From NCBI GenBank assembly GCA_944739405.2, contig OX123187.2, positions 74,446,450 through 74,510,449 on the forward strand: a stretch of 64,000 nucleotides of DNA, written 5' to 3'. Below the pieces are notes generated by a model that ran no database searches, was not told the origin of the DNA, and saw only the letters and a program-made list of their open reading frames with translations. Both the position numbers and the translations under genes were made by a program. The DNA comes from Euclidia mi (taxonomy: Eukaryota > Arthropoda > Insecta > Lepidoptera > Erebidae). Below are positions 30,120 through 41,259 of this stretch, piece by piece (positions within the stretch are counted from its first letter, which is position 1; each line of letters opens with the position of its first letter).

Positions 30120-32665
30120 TTGACTCACAGACAATATTGAAAATAAAAACAGATATAGCCTCTAGAACGCCTGTCTGCAAAGGCATTGCTATGCATTGCT
30201 CTATTACTCTTCGCTCTATTGGTCAGGCAGTCAAAGGCGTTGGCTTGCTAGTACTTGCAGCTTTCTGGCTAGAATATTAATTCTACTTAATTGTGAAATT
30301 CTCATACAGCGACCAATAAAATTATATTTACCAAAATTAAATTATCAGTCTGAGATAAGTTTGCGATTCCGAATTTAGAAATTTGTATGAGTACGATCGA
30401 TGGTTAAGCGCAAGTCTTTCAAGCCAGATTTTTTTGGTACAAAATGCCGTAAATAGTAAGGCTGCAAGGAATTTTTTAAAAACTTGCTGGGTACGAACCT
30501 CACTGACACGGAAGATCTGCCTGATTTGAAGAAGAAAGCCAAATAATGTCTCTGGAAAACAAGTCAATATAGCAATGGTTTAGTTTCATTTGTATTGCTA
30601 ACGTCAAACGTACGATTGCAGACTCAATTTGTATGAATGATATAGTTATTATTCATACAAATCGATTACAAACTGACTACATTACTATTCGGCAGAAAGG
30701 TACAAGAGTCTTAGGTTTCATTCAACAAGATGGGATCTAAATCGGGATATCGTTTCTCGTTAGACAGTGTTTGAAGGATTGGAATCCTTTGGACATGTTA
30801 GTACTTATTCGTCCGAATGTAATAGGGTATTTGGAATTTGATTACTGTTAGAATAATTAATTTTAGCTTACTGGTATTCCTGGCCGTTCTTTGGACTGTC
30901 CAGACACTATTTAGGGGCTCGGTTTGGTATCATGTATTAAGGATACACTTGCGATACACTGAGTTTATTTTGAAGGCAAAGACTGCGATAGTCTACTGGA
31001 GATACTACCAGTTACAGACGGATAAAAATAATATTGAACTTCAATATTAGAGAGATAGAATATTAGAGATACCAAGAAAGTGCTAAGCAGATCGGTATCG
31101 TATTTCACGTCAATCTAATGGCTATATTCGACACATTTAATTTTAAATGACATGCTATTTTTACGGTCTTATATAGATTTAAGTATATTATTTGTGTAGT
31201 ATTTGTATCATAAAATAAATTTGACAAATACTCCATTCGAAAAAAACGCAACAAAAACACCTACAAAGCAAGCACATCCTTAATCTCAAAAACACTCAAT
31301 TTACACAAAAACATTTGTTTGCAAATGAAAACGTGCTAAAAACTCCGAGAACATCAGTACAAGGTGAAAATCTTAAGAAATATGTAGTGTGTGTCGCAAA
31401 ATTGAATTGTAACAGACTTTAAGACGAGAAAAGGGAATTCTGAATCGCTCATTATACGTTCATATGTGAGTTGGCGGAAATTTGAAGTAGGCACTTGTAT
31501 AACGCGGTGAAACGATGAAGGGTTTCGTATGGAGATGTGTGAACGTAAAGAGGTTCTGGTACTACTAATTTTCTTGTTTCATAATGCTTGAAATGGCTTG
31601 TGGTAGAACACTGATTTGCCATTTTGTATGTTGTATAATGTTTATTTTAGAGCCAATATGCAATTGTCAAAGACTATTAAGCTATAAGTTCTGCGTTATT
31701 GTCATGTTAGTAAATGTTATATCCTACGACATTTATGTCGAAATACGAGAAAGGTGAGTGAAATATTTTTTTGTATTTTTTAGGTTTATTTTATTTTAAG
31801 GGTTTACAATATAGTATTCCCTGTGAATTCCATGAGCCACATATGACGACGTCTGTGCTCTTACTTTTATGATTGAGCTAAATTATCTATGACATAGTCG
31901 TTTGATAGAGAATCAAGCAATACTACCGCATGTTTTCAATTCACTGCCTGTTTTAAAATGATGCACTTAATTTATTAAACATAGCGGAACCCAAAGAACT
32001 CCTTGAAGCCGTACCACTGCATCGTCCTAACAAACTTCAAAATAGACCATCGTTATGTAATATTTTTGACATTTTCCCCTCTCCGTAATTCGTTAAATTT
32101 TACTTTGATGCCACGTCTCATTTTAAGTACTCTCAATTGCTCATTCCGTGACGTTTTATATTTACTAATTGGATTGTGTATTTAAGATGGAGAATTGCGG
32201 AACATTGTTGTAGGAATTCACTGTGATTTTTCAAATTGACGTTTTTATTGGCTTCGATGACTACTTGTAATATACCTATTTGTTATTGCTTTCGTTCTTA
32301 ATATTGCGGCAATCGATTCTCAGTGAGGTCAAGAATAAAATTATTTTGTGTCTCAAACACATTTTCAGTTTAAATTCCACTTCAGGTCTGGTGGTTAACT
32401 TCATATGTAATCGTTATGACCTAAGGATGATAAGTGACAGTATTTGATGAATTTATACTTCATGTAGGTATGATTGTTCGGTCATCAGGGCATTGAAGAG
32501 ATCTCAACTTTCATAAACGAGCGGAGTGAATAATTTGAAGTCGCTATAAGACATTGTTACATTAATACGTTAACAACAAGATGGACACCATATTTTATTG
32601 CTTGCTGCGTTGGTTGCTTTAAGCGAGAGACAATTTTATTAACTTTTATGTGTAAATTATAGGAA
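30120..32665. other. No supported gene
   Basis: 2.5 kb of AT-rich DNA. The open frames at 30196-30567, 30838-31050 and 32003-32185 have no family resemblance and look like chance. Confidence 0.35.
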
Positions 32666-32669
32666 TAAT

Positions 32670-32765
32670 AATATGCTAACTCTATACACACATCACCATC
32701 TAGTCCCAAACAAAAATTTTACTTGAGCTAGAATCGAACCCGTGACCTTTGGCGGGTCGCCAATA
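32670..32765 (-). repeat. Truncated SINE, minus strand
   Basis: 'cacatcaccatctagtcccaaac' and 'ttgagctagaatcgaacccgtgacc' match the SINE at 19148-19400. Confidence 0.6.
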
Positions 32766-33195
32766 GATTATAAGGGTTATAAAGTGGATTGTAAAGGTAA
32801 TTTTAAAGAAACATTATAAACACACTGTATTTAAATTATTCATATCATAATCATTAGCCTAGAACTGATATACAGTTGATACCAACAACTTGAAGATGAA
32901 ACGAAAGAATAAAATATAATAATTCAGGATCTTAAGCCAATTACATTTAAATACAGTAATTAAGTATTCATTGACAGATCGTTATGCCTTTATTTAAGTG
33001 CAATTTGACCATTTCTCGACAACGGAGTCTTTACAAGAAGTTGGTCCTGCGTGTAGGAAATGATTTTATATACGCGATATTCGTAAAAAGAATTTAACGG
33101 CCATGTTAATGAGCAATTCAGTCAATAATGAGAACATGAGGTTATTTATCATTGTGATAATGTTTACTTTTGTACGGTTGTCATAATCAAAATTA
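32766..33195. other. No recognised feature
   Basis: AT-rich sequence. Confidence 0.35.
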
Positions 33196-33199
33196 AATC

Positions 33200-33440
33200 G
33201 TCATCCTCCAAGCGTTATTCTAGTTGTATATCGAGGTCCGCTTACTCGTCTTTCACTCGTCATCTCCGGATTTGACTGAACATAAGCTTTTCCAAACAGC
33301 GAACCCAAAGAGATTGGAATATTCAGAGTTACTGAATCCCAAAAACTAATGTCAAAGATATTCATTACAGCCGGAACCTACCTTAATGTGCAAGCCGAGA
33401 CACGGGCAAGCAATAATTAACAGTTCAATACGCACATAAC
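33200..33440 (-). repeat. Diverged SINE, minus strand
   Basis: The reverse complement carries the 'ttgcccgtgtctcggcttgcacattaaggtaggttccggc' and 'gaagttatgtgcgtattgaactgttaattattgc' body of the SINE at 29730-30103. The tRNA head end is lost. Confidence 0.6.
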
Positions 33441-34335
33441 TTCAAGAAGTCAGAAATACGTTAATTACAGTTTCTTTAGGATGACATAATACATTTTAAT
33501 TTACACAAAAAAGAACAAACTACCGTAAAAGATCACTCACGCAAACTCATCGCAAATTGGAAACTCACTTTTGTACGGAGGTATTTTTTGTATGTTCTCA
33601 AAGCGACGACGTCTCGGCAAAGAACCACTGACCTATAGATATGACATGATTATTACCTATCTTAACTGTGAACAGTTGCTGTGGATTTATTTTGTCATTT
33701 CACCGTTCGTACATAACCAGTACCTACTACCCATTCAGACAAAGAATAGGGTCATTACCCCGTTCCCGTCAGCATAAATACCTAAAAATGCTCTGTTGAT
33801 TATTTAACTAAATTAACAGCTACCTTCAAAGTTATTTCATAACGATTTAATACTGTTTTAGTAAAATAATTATAATTATTCCGCCATTCTAATCCCATTC
33901 TTTATCTGCACTGGTAGTACATTTGTATTGACGGTCTTTTAAAAGAGATGTGCATGTTTATGAATCATATTTATATTTCTGAACTTACGAGTGGTAAAAC
34001 TAAACATTAACTACTTATGACGAAACGATCATCTGTACAAGTGGTGATCTCTGTAAATGCAGCTTAACATTCATATAAGCTTAATTAGAGCTGCTTCTAG
34101 TAAACACAGCAAATGGCATTTATGTAACTATCAGTATAAATAAAATTACTTTCTACGTAATTATTAAGACCGTAAAGAATGCAAAACAATTTTATCGATT
34201 CTCTGGCACGATAAAAGTTATTTTCGTCAAAGTCAAGGTAAGGTAGGAAAGATTATCAAAAATCACCTTCATGCCTCAGAGAGTAAACGAAACGATTGTG
34301 GAAAACATGAATGATACGAACGTAAAGTAAAGTCA
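33441..34335. other. No recognised feature
   Basis: AT-rich sequence with chance frames only. Confidence 0.35.
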
Positions 34336-34339
34336 AAGT

Positions 34340-34560
34340 CATTTATTCTTCTAGGCCACAAAGTGACGCTTATGAACGTCAAAATTTAAGTTAATTACTT
34401 AATGATTCTACATTTACTGCCACGTTCGCAATGCAATTGGTAGAACCACGAGAAAGAACGGGCAATAAAACTCATGGCCACTCTTTTCAAACAAATATAA
34501 TGGTGGTACATTTTATTTTTGTAAGGAGCTGCAACTGTTTCACATTGTAGACATCTACTA
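34340..34560 (+). repeat. LINE 3'-end repeat ('agaaagaacgggcaataaaactc' type)
   Basis: 'gattctacatttactgccacgttcgcaatgc...gagaaagaacgggcaataaaactcatggccactctttt' is matched by 62970-63055 and, in reverse, 58600-58660. It is a recurring lepidopteran LINE-associated block. Confidence 0.55.
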
Positions 34561-35340
34561 GGAAAATTTTTAGTAACTATTGATATCATACTCAAGCAGT
34601 AAATGATGTTCATATGGTAAGCCTCCCAAAGTAAATATGGTGAAACAGGAGCATCCACTTACGCCTTTTTATGTAGGCAACTCGCGAACATGGTCAGAAC
34701 TATGGTAGAAGTGAATGAAGCAGAAAGTAACGGTATATGAAACCAAAGTATTTCAGGTAGCTCACAGAAATGTATTAACTATTGCAAGAATGACTTTCCT
34801 CTCGCTCGAAAAAATAACAAACCCCGCTTGAATCGTACTTCTAATTTAATCTTTGTCGTATTTTTTCTTTTGCTCATGCACCAAAGCAAAATTCTGAAGG
34901 CCCGAACGCTTTTCATATCACGCCCTTTTTCATCTTTTTTACTTATTCTTTCTTTTATGAAGGATTTTTATTTGATGCTCTTCTCTCCGATTTGTACGTA
35001 ACGGCTCAACGTATGGAAAATATGTATTGGGTTTACGTTCATTATCGAATAAAAATTTAATTCTTTTGAGGTGAACGTGTCGATTAATTAAATGAATGTA
35101 TAATTGTTCATGTATTTCGCTCGATGAAACTATAGTGACCCAAAAACGTATTTGCGGATTTAGCGGTTATCCTTAAATTAGTGTACGCTTTGTAATGGAA
35201 TTTTCGTCGCTTAACAGTCAATTAGCGGACCATCCAGTGAAATCAGTGGCTACCACGGGCGGGATGACATCTTTTTACGAATGTTAGTTTGAAATTTAAC
35301 CGACGAATAAACATGGAACCTCGTCATGTCTATATTATTT
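34561..35340. other. No recognised feature
   Basis: AT-rich sequence, no supported gene. Confidence 0.35.
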
Positions 35341-35344
35341 TCGA

Positions 35345-35740
35345 ATAACTTCACCTTTTATGAAACAACTAAATGAGCCCGCGGTTACCCGCATTTTTTA
35401 GGGCAACTGCACCACTCTCATGACTCATAACGCTATGTTTTATAGCCTATAGCCTTCCTCGATAAATTGGCTAACACTGAAATAATTTTACAAATCGGAC
35501 CAGTAGTTCCTGACATTAGCTCGTTCAAGCACACAAACAGCTTTATAATAATTACTAGACGTCGCCAGCGGCTTTGCCCATGTCATTTATACATATAAAC
35601 TTTCCTCTTGAATCATTCTATCTATTAAAAAAACCGCATTAAAATTCGTTGCGTAGTTTTTAAGATTTAAGCATACGTAGGGACAGACAGACAGAAGACA
35701 GACTTTGTTTTAAACTATGTAGTGATTAGTATAGATTTAA
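35345..35740 (-). repeat. Two adjacent Helitron-like common repeats, minus strand
   Basis: 35365-35555 ('gagcccgcggttacccgc...tatagccttcctcgataaattgg...cggaccagtagttcctgacattagc...cagctttataata') and 35557-35735 ('ctagacgtcgccagcggctttgccc...gggacagacagacag...tagtgattagtatagat') have the structure of widespread lepidopteran non-autonomous elements. The first is the reverse orientation of 20618-20790. Confidence 0.55.
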
Positions 35741-36189
35741 GTGATAGTTTCTTGTGAATGGAATGCGTCAAAACGGGCCCAAATAAACTTCAAATTCACA
35801 AATTTTCATGTATTGATCTGATTGTTAAACCTGACTTTATTTCCTGCCTTTAAAAAACAACCTTGTTTTCCATATAAACGAGTTTACGAATGTTACTTAT
35901 CTCTTGATAAATGTGAATATTACGTGAAAAATTAAATGTATATTATGTTTCCTTTGATTGTTAAATTATATCATATGGATTATATTTTATTTGCATTTTC
36001 AAATTAACCTTTTTCTTTATACCAATAGCGATTTTTTTAATCCGGATACTGTTATGTTTGTGCGAGTGTACTAAAATATCATTTCATATTTTTTTTAAAG
36101 AATATTATTTTAACTGAAAAATATATATCTATTATGTTAGTTATTATGATTGAAATTTGAAAAAAATCGGACCTCTAGTAAATAGGCTG

Positions 36190-36435
36190 GGCATAGCACA
36201 GCATAGCATCATCATCATCGGCCCTGTATATAAACTGTGTGCCCCACTTTTGGGCACGGGCCTCTTCTCACTATGAGAAGGGTAAGGCCATGATCCACCA
36301 CGCTGGCCAAGTGCGGGTTGGCAGACTTCACAAGTCTTTCGAGAACATTATGGAGATCTCTCAGACATGTAGGTTTCCTTACGATGTTTTCCATCGTCGT
36401 TTAGCAAGCGATGATTAACAATTTAATAAGCAACA
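36190..36435 (+). repeat. Lepidopteran LINE/SINE repeat ('gggcacgggcctcttctca' type)
   Basis: 'gtgccccacttttgggcacgggcctcttctcactatgagaagggtaaggccatgatccaccacgctggccaagtgcgggttggcagacttcac' is a well-known lepidopteran interspersed repeat. Recognised from general knowledge. Confidence 0.6.
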
Positions 36436-36739
36436 TAGCATAGCATCAGTTTAGTTACTAAACTGAATCTAATTTAAAGGTCATGCTGTATCTACTGTCA
36501 ACTTAATCTAAGTTCTATGTTATAACGACAAATTTTGTAACAAAGTTGCCCACTAACCAAAAATGTACATATAGCACAAGAATCGTAAATAAAAACGAGA
36601 ATGTCAGTTCCAGAGTAGACCTAATTAAATAACTGTAACGACGTAAGACATAAAGTCACAAAATATATTAGAGTAGCTACAAAACAAGACTGTGCCATTT
36701 CAGCCCCATTACTTTCCAACTGGACCTACTAACCGCTTG

Positions 36740-36813
36740 ACCGCGCACAAGTGACTATTCTCCCTTTTTCGAAATGCCGTAGACCGCGCACAAGTGACTA
36801 TTTTCCCTTTTTG
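36740..36813. repeat. Short tandem duplication (~42-bp period)
   Basis: GACCGCGCACAAGTGACTAT plus TCTCCCTTTTT at 36740 recurs at 36782 with one or two changes. Confidence 0.75.
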
Positions 36814-37004
36814 GTTACAGCGCTATACTCGGTCTGAATTTACTATTTCTTTCTATAACGTAATGTTTTAAATTACTTTTCTCTGTTCTATTCAAATCAT
36901 TGAACATTTCTTCAAGCTAAAAATACGAAGCGAGTCTTAAAATCGTTAACCCGGAACGAAAAAATAATGTCAAATGCCACTCTTTGTTTCGCACGCTCCA
37001 TGAC

Positions 37005-37299
37005 TACGTGCTTATCGTATGCGTGTAATTTAATATTTTTATACTATGATACATGTTTTTTTTTTATTTAATTCGGTGTTGATAGAATCCCTATATAGCT
37101 AAAACTCATAAAATATGTATGTCATCGATTTACTTTTTAAAATAATCCTGTTTAAAATACACAAAGTGTTTTATTCAACGATAGTCAATGTTCGCTGCTA
37201 AGTAATTACGTGCTTATTGTATGCGTGTAATTAAATATTTTTATACTATGATACATGTTTTTATTTTATTTAATTCGGTGAAGATAGAATCCCTCTACA
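37005..37299. repeat. Old ~202-bp tandem repeat, second copy split by later insertions
   Basis: The block starting TACGTGCTTATCGTATGCGT (37005) is repeated from 37207. The following part of unit one (37095-37206: CATAAAATATGTATGTCATC...GTTCGCTGCTAAGTA) reappears in two pieces: just left of the BEL element (39010-39031) and just right of it (46764-46856). The second unit was thus opened by the PLE at 37300 and the BEL element at 39032. Confidence 0.75.
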
Positions 37300-39000
37300 T
37301 AGTATCTTCTTGGGTTTACGCGAATGTTACACATTGAAATTAAACTACAGTTTACGGATTTTATCGCGTTGTATTGGTTTCACTAAGTTATTACATTTGA
37401 AACTAAAGATCTAGAAACTATATTTTTAATTTATTACTAGCCGACGTTTCGAATTCTTTACAGAATTCATGTTCACGGCAGACTGAGGTGATATTTGTCT
37501 TTTTCTTGAATGTATAAGTTATCTCAAAGTACCCGAACATTTTTCAACTACTGGTGTTACTATTTACGCAGAATGAGCTCACAGTGTCCTTAGGTCTTCT
37601 GGTGACTTTGTCCTTCTTGGGTTTCATTAGCCTTATGACAGGGTCCCAAGCTGGAGGAACATTCCAACCATCTTCCCTATTGAAATTAGGGTGTTTTTTA
37701 ATTTCAATAGCCTCTCGTATCATCCTTCGAAGAAAACGATGTTCTTTTGCGAGTATCTGTGGTTCATCAAATCGCAGGTAGTGGTTGGGTCCTTGTTCCA
37801 CATGTTCACACACAGCAGACTTTGTTGAGCGTTTATGTTTTATGTCAGCTATATGTTCTTTGAGTCGAATGCCTATGCTTCTCTTGGTTTGTCCAATGTA
37901 TGAGAGCCCACATTCACAGTCAATTTTGTAGACACCGGCCTCTTGCAAGGGTAACTGACACTTGACAGATGGTAATAATTGACTGATCTTCGTTGGCGGC
38001 TTGTAGTAAGTTTTGATAGAAGCTCGCTTCAAGATGTAGCCAATTTTGTCGGTCACGCCCTTGATGTATGGGAGGACAGCAGGTTGTCTTTCTACTGTGG
38101 CTGGTTTTTCTTTCTTCTGGGATCTGTGACAGTGGCGCGGCGGTCGGAGCTTGTTGTCTTGCAGAACTTGCCTGACATGTTGAAGCTCAGCGTCCAGGTG
38201 TTTCTTGTCACAGATCCCGCGGGTTCTCTGAAACAGAGACATTCCTACAGTAGCTAACTGTTTAGGATGGTGGTGAGATTCACCGTTTAAGTACCTATTT
38301 GTATGGGTCTTTTTCCTATACACAGTATGGCTTAAGGAGTTGTTTTTATTCCTGATGACAAGTACATCTAAGAAAGCTAAAGACTTGTTTGCCTCTAATT
38401 CCATTGTGAATTGTATTTGGTTATTAATAGAATTAAGATGGTTTAGGAAAGCATTAACACTATCTGTTGGTAAAATTGTGAAAGTGTCATCTACATACCG
38501 CTTGTAGAACCTCGGTGTGATGGTGGCAGTCTGCAGGGCTCGCGCCTCGAAGTCCTCTATGAAGATGTCAGCGACAACAGGCGATACTGGAGAGCTCATT
38601 GCTACACCGTCTACTTGTATGTAGTATTTCTTGTCCCATAACAGATAGCCCGTTGTCAGGCAGTGTTTGAGTATTTCTGCATATTCCTCAGGCATGTTGT
38701 TTTCTGTCAGCTTCCTTCTAGTAATTTCTACACAGTCATGTACTGGTATGCATGTGAATAATGACTGTATATCAAAACTAACCATAGTTTCCTTGTCAGA
38801 GAGATGTAGGTGTTTGATTTCACTGACAAAATGGTAGGAATCTTTCACATGTGCTCTCGTGTTGCCTCTGAGCGGTGAGAGAATCTTTGCCATGTGTTGA
38901 GCCAGTCTGTAAGTTGGTGCGCCTATCTGACTAACTATCGGGCGCAGAGGAGCGTTTTCCTTGTGTATTTTTGGTAGCCCATACATTTGAGGAGGTTTTT
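37300..39000 (-). mobile_element. 5'-truncated Penelope-like element with 9-bp target duplication (PLE1)
   Basis: CCCTCTACA at 37291-37299 and 39001-39009 flanks the insertion. On the minus strand an open RT/GIY-YIG frame is followed by about 240 bp of 3' UTR. A conserved terminal hairpin (GAATTC..GAATTC followed by CGAAACGTC on the minus strand, 37441-37466) lies in that UTR. The N-terminal part of the protein is missing. Confidence 0.85.
37544..38986 (-). CDS. Penelope-like reverse transcriptase with C-terminal GIY-YIG endonuclease (N-terminally truncated)
   Basis: The 480-residue frame opens MYGLPKIHKENAPLRPIVSQ, the start of the finger/palm region. The first catalytic Asp lies in FDIQSL (residue 72) and the YVDD box at 164-167, followed by LAFLDV and the conserved VYRKKTHTNRYL (223-233). 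A Zn-like CEC pair leads into the GIY-YIG domain: GVY at 351-353, YIG at 363-365, Arg369/374, and RLKEHI with the likely catalytic Glu at 377. It ends in the family motif NFNREDGWN. A PLE protein is normally longer by roughly 200-300 N-terminal residues. The usual Gly of the AMGSP motif is Ser here (AMSSP, 129-133). PLEs use this pairing for telomere-like or target-primed integration. The frame is intact but probably non-autonomous because of the truncation. Confidence 0.9.
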   Translation of the reverse strand: MYGLPKIHKENAPLRPIVSQIGAPTYRLAQHMAKILSPLRGNTRAHVKDSYHFVSEIKHLHLSDKETMVSFDIQSLFTCIPVHDCVEITRRKLTENNMPEEYAEILKHCLTTGYLLWDKKYYIQVDGVAMSSPVSPVVADIFIEDFEARALQTATITPRFYKRYVDDTFTILPTDSVNAFLNHLNSINNQIQFTMELEANKSLAFLDVLVIRNKNNSLSHTVYRKKTHTNRYLNGESHHHPKQLATVGMSLFQRTRGICDKKHLDAELQHVRQVLQDNKLRPPRHCHRSQKKEKPATVERQPAVLPYIKGVTDKIGYILKRASIKTYYKPPTKISQLLPSVKCQLPLQEAGVYKIDCECGLSYIGQTKRSIGIRLKEHIADIKHKRSTKSAVCEHVEQGPNHYLRFDEPQILAKEHRFLRRMIREAIEIKKHPNFNREDGWNVPPAWDPVIRLMKPKKDKVTRRPKDTVSSFCVNSNTSS

Positions 39001-39031
39001 CCCTCTACAGTTAAAACTTATAAAATATGCA

Positions 39032-39269
39032 TGTATGGCTCAAAGGTGTGTTAAGTTTAGTTGTTGAGTTGACGGAAACCACGTTTAGTTAAGAATAAAA
39101 TATTTATTACGATAAACGTACAAGTTAGGTATAATGGATGCTAATCCGCGGCGATAGTTGTGACAGTTTATAGTCAACTGAATTAATTATTAAGTAAATG
39201 CGTAAAGTAGGTCAGGTCGAACGCAGCGTAAGCATAATGCATTCGCGATGTCTGTACGTTGACCGTACA
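39032..39269 (-). repeat. BEL/Pao 3' LTR (left in window)
   Basis: 238 bp, 97.5% identical to the LTR at 46526-46763 by direct comparison (six substitutions, no indels). It contains AATAAAA-like and TATA-like AT-rich tracts near the middle. Confidence 0.9.
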
Positions 39270-39399
39270 TACTCCCGAGGGAAAAAAGTGGGATGAGCAT
39301 CCAGCACAAAGCAAAGAAAATATAGCAAGCATGTAAAAAATGTAAAGATAAAATGTGTAAAAATATACGTAAGGATAAAACGTAAAACAATTTTGTATA

Positions 39400-41259
39400 T
39401 CATGGGGATAGTTCTTCAAAATTGAAACCTCTTCTTACTTCGCTGCGAACCTCATGCGGCATCGCGTGACTTATCTCGTGCATTTCGATGTCCATTCCAG
39501 GGTTGTCCTGTCCCTTAGGTTTAGAAGTCCTCTCTGCTCTTGTTTTCTTACACCGTCGTTTTAATATAAGGTAGAGAACTAAAGCAGCAATTCCTCCCAA
39601 CAACACCGAAGACACAGTGTAATGGTATATGTCGTGACTTGAGATGTACGACGTCTCCGGTAAAGTCTCGTGTTGTTTTTGATACTTCAACTGCGAATCA
39701 ATCCTTGAGAAATCGGTTGGAGGTGACGTTCCAATGTCAGTGAAGTTCAAATGCTCATTCTTCCAACCCAGGTCAAATATATTGTTTACCGTTGAGTTCA
39801 TGCTTGGTACTTCCATCTCCGGTGTCATGTATAATTGACTACCCAAGTGATTATAGGTAAAGATGGTGGCATCTTTCTTTTGTAACAAGCACTTCGGCAT
39901 CAGTGTCATTACGCCCGTCCCGTTGATGAACGCAGGCGTAACCTGATTGTTACATATGACACGCATCATTTGTTGATCGCACAATATATACAGCCATACG
40001 TTCGATTGGTGCAACTTTATCCAGGACTCCTTGCAAGTTACGTCATTGATGACGCATGATAATGACGTTTGCTGACTGAATACTTGTGCTTCGCAATGTG
40101 CATTTTGAGCGTGCAAGTTGTATACGGGCTGCTGCGACACGCAGATATACTCATCTTCACCGTACAGAGTACATTGCTTCATGTCTTGCACTCCCATAGC
40201 TATGTATGAGTTCTTCACAAAGTTAATAGCAATAAAACTGGAATTCGGTTGAACTAACTTTAAGCGGCCTTGTCTTAGGAATGGTATGGGTATAACTCGA
40301 TATATTCTGTAGTCATCATCATTCAGTAGCGGAATGTGTAACTCAAATAGAAAAAAGTTGTTTATGACTCGAGCCTTCACATGTATCAGTTCATAGATAT
40401 CCTTGAAATTGTTCTGTATATCTTTGACAGGTAATGCTAGTCCTTGCGTTAGTTTACCGAATATGATGTTTAATTGTTCGGTTAGTTGAGAGGCTGACAG
40501 CAGGTGCGTATCTAAGTGACCTCTGTAGATGTTCGCGAGGGCGTTCATAAGCAACTCTAAAATACGGTTCAAGTCGCTCATAATTAAAGTTGACGTCATA
40601 GCGGCAGAGTTAATATCAGATATCGTATACAACATTTGCGCTCTGTTATCAATTTTCGTGATTACGCTGCACGTATGATTCATGTACGCTTGTATAGTTT
40701 TGAACTGCTGATCCATAAATTCTGTGTTCGTTTTTATTACATAATTTTCAGCTTTTACAATCAATGTTTGATTCTTCATAAGTTTTAATAAATAGTTATC
40801 GTTTGATTGTAAATTTTGTATATCGTTCTCGTACTTCTCCGCAAAATCAGCGTCCAAAATTCCAAAAAGAGTTCTAGATAATTTTCCAACTCCATCGAAA
40901 TAGCCTCGTTTCTGGCGTATATGTTGAGAGCGTAACATAGAGTTGTAATCTTCAAGGTGACGCAGTTCGTGACGTAGGTGACTGACAACAGCAATGCAGG
41001 GTGTATACTCGTGCGATATCCTTTGGCAAAGGCTGTCAATCTGATTGATATACGATCTGATCTTATCCGTCCCTTGCCAATATGATGTCAAATTGTAGTA
41101 AATAAGTAGTGTCCATTCATCATGTATGAGATGTAACTTTCCGGCTTCATCGAAATATAAAGGGTGGCTGCTCGGTATTGATGTTACCTTGTAATTGTTG
41201 GTAATCGGTGCTGATCTTGCAATGCCAGAATCGTCATAAGGATAAAGGACACGATGTTT
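39400..41259 (-). CDS. env-like: Env-like glycoprotein of the BEL/Pao element, baculovirus-F/errantivirus type
   Basis: The frame is open from just after TAG near 41260 to 39400. No ATG occurs in its first part, and a TTG-led 563-residue reading begins at 41091. Features of the class I fusion proteins of insect endogenous retroviruses and baculovirus F are visible. These are a furin-type RQKR site followed at once by a glycine-rich fusion-peptide-like segment (GYFDGVGKL; residues 59-71 of the TTG-led reading), a long heptad-rich ectodomain, paired cysteines, a transmembrane span near residues 488-510, and a basic then acidic cytoplasmic tail. A signal peptide is missing from this frame. A hydrophobic stretch (SFILMTILAL) lies just upstream in the pol frame, so either a frameshift or splicing separates it. 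Spliced env expression is the rule in such elements. Described only as a genomic remnant. Confidence 0.75.
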   Translation of the reverse strand, partial: KHRVLYPYDDSGIARSAPITNNYKVTSIPSSHPLYFDEAGKLHLIHDEWTLLIYYNLTSYWQGTDKIRSYINQIDSLCQRISHEYTPCIAVVSHLRHELRHLEDYNSMLRSQHIRQKRGYFDGVGKLSRTLFGILDADFAEKYENDIQNLQSNDNYLLKLMKNQTLIVKAENYVIKTNTEFMDQQFKTIQAYMNHTCSVITKIDNRAQMLYTISDINSAAMTSTLIMSDLNRILELLMNALANIYRGHLDTHLLSASQLTEQLNIIFGKLTQGLALPVKDIQNNFKDIYELIHVKARVINNFFLFELHIPLLNDDDYRIYRVIPIPFLRQGRLKLVQPNSSFIAINFVKNSYIAMGVQDMKQCTLYGEDEYICVSQQPVYNLHAQNAHCEAQVFSQQTSLSCVINDVTCKESWIKLHQSNVWLYILCDQQMMRVICNNQVTPAFINGTGVMTLMPKCLLQKKDATIFTYNHLGSQLYMTPEMEVPSMNSTVNNIFDLGWKNEHLNFTDIGTSPPTDFSRIDSQLKYQKQHETLPETSYISSHDIYHYTVSSVLLGGIAALVLYLILKRRCKKTRAERTSKPKGQDNPGMDIEMHEISHAMPHEVRSEVRRGFNFEELSP

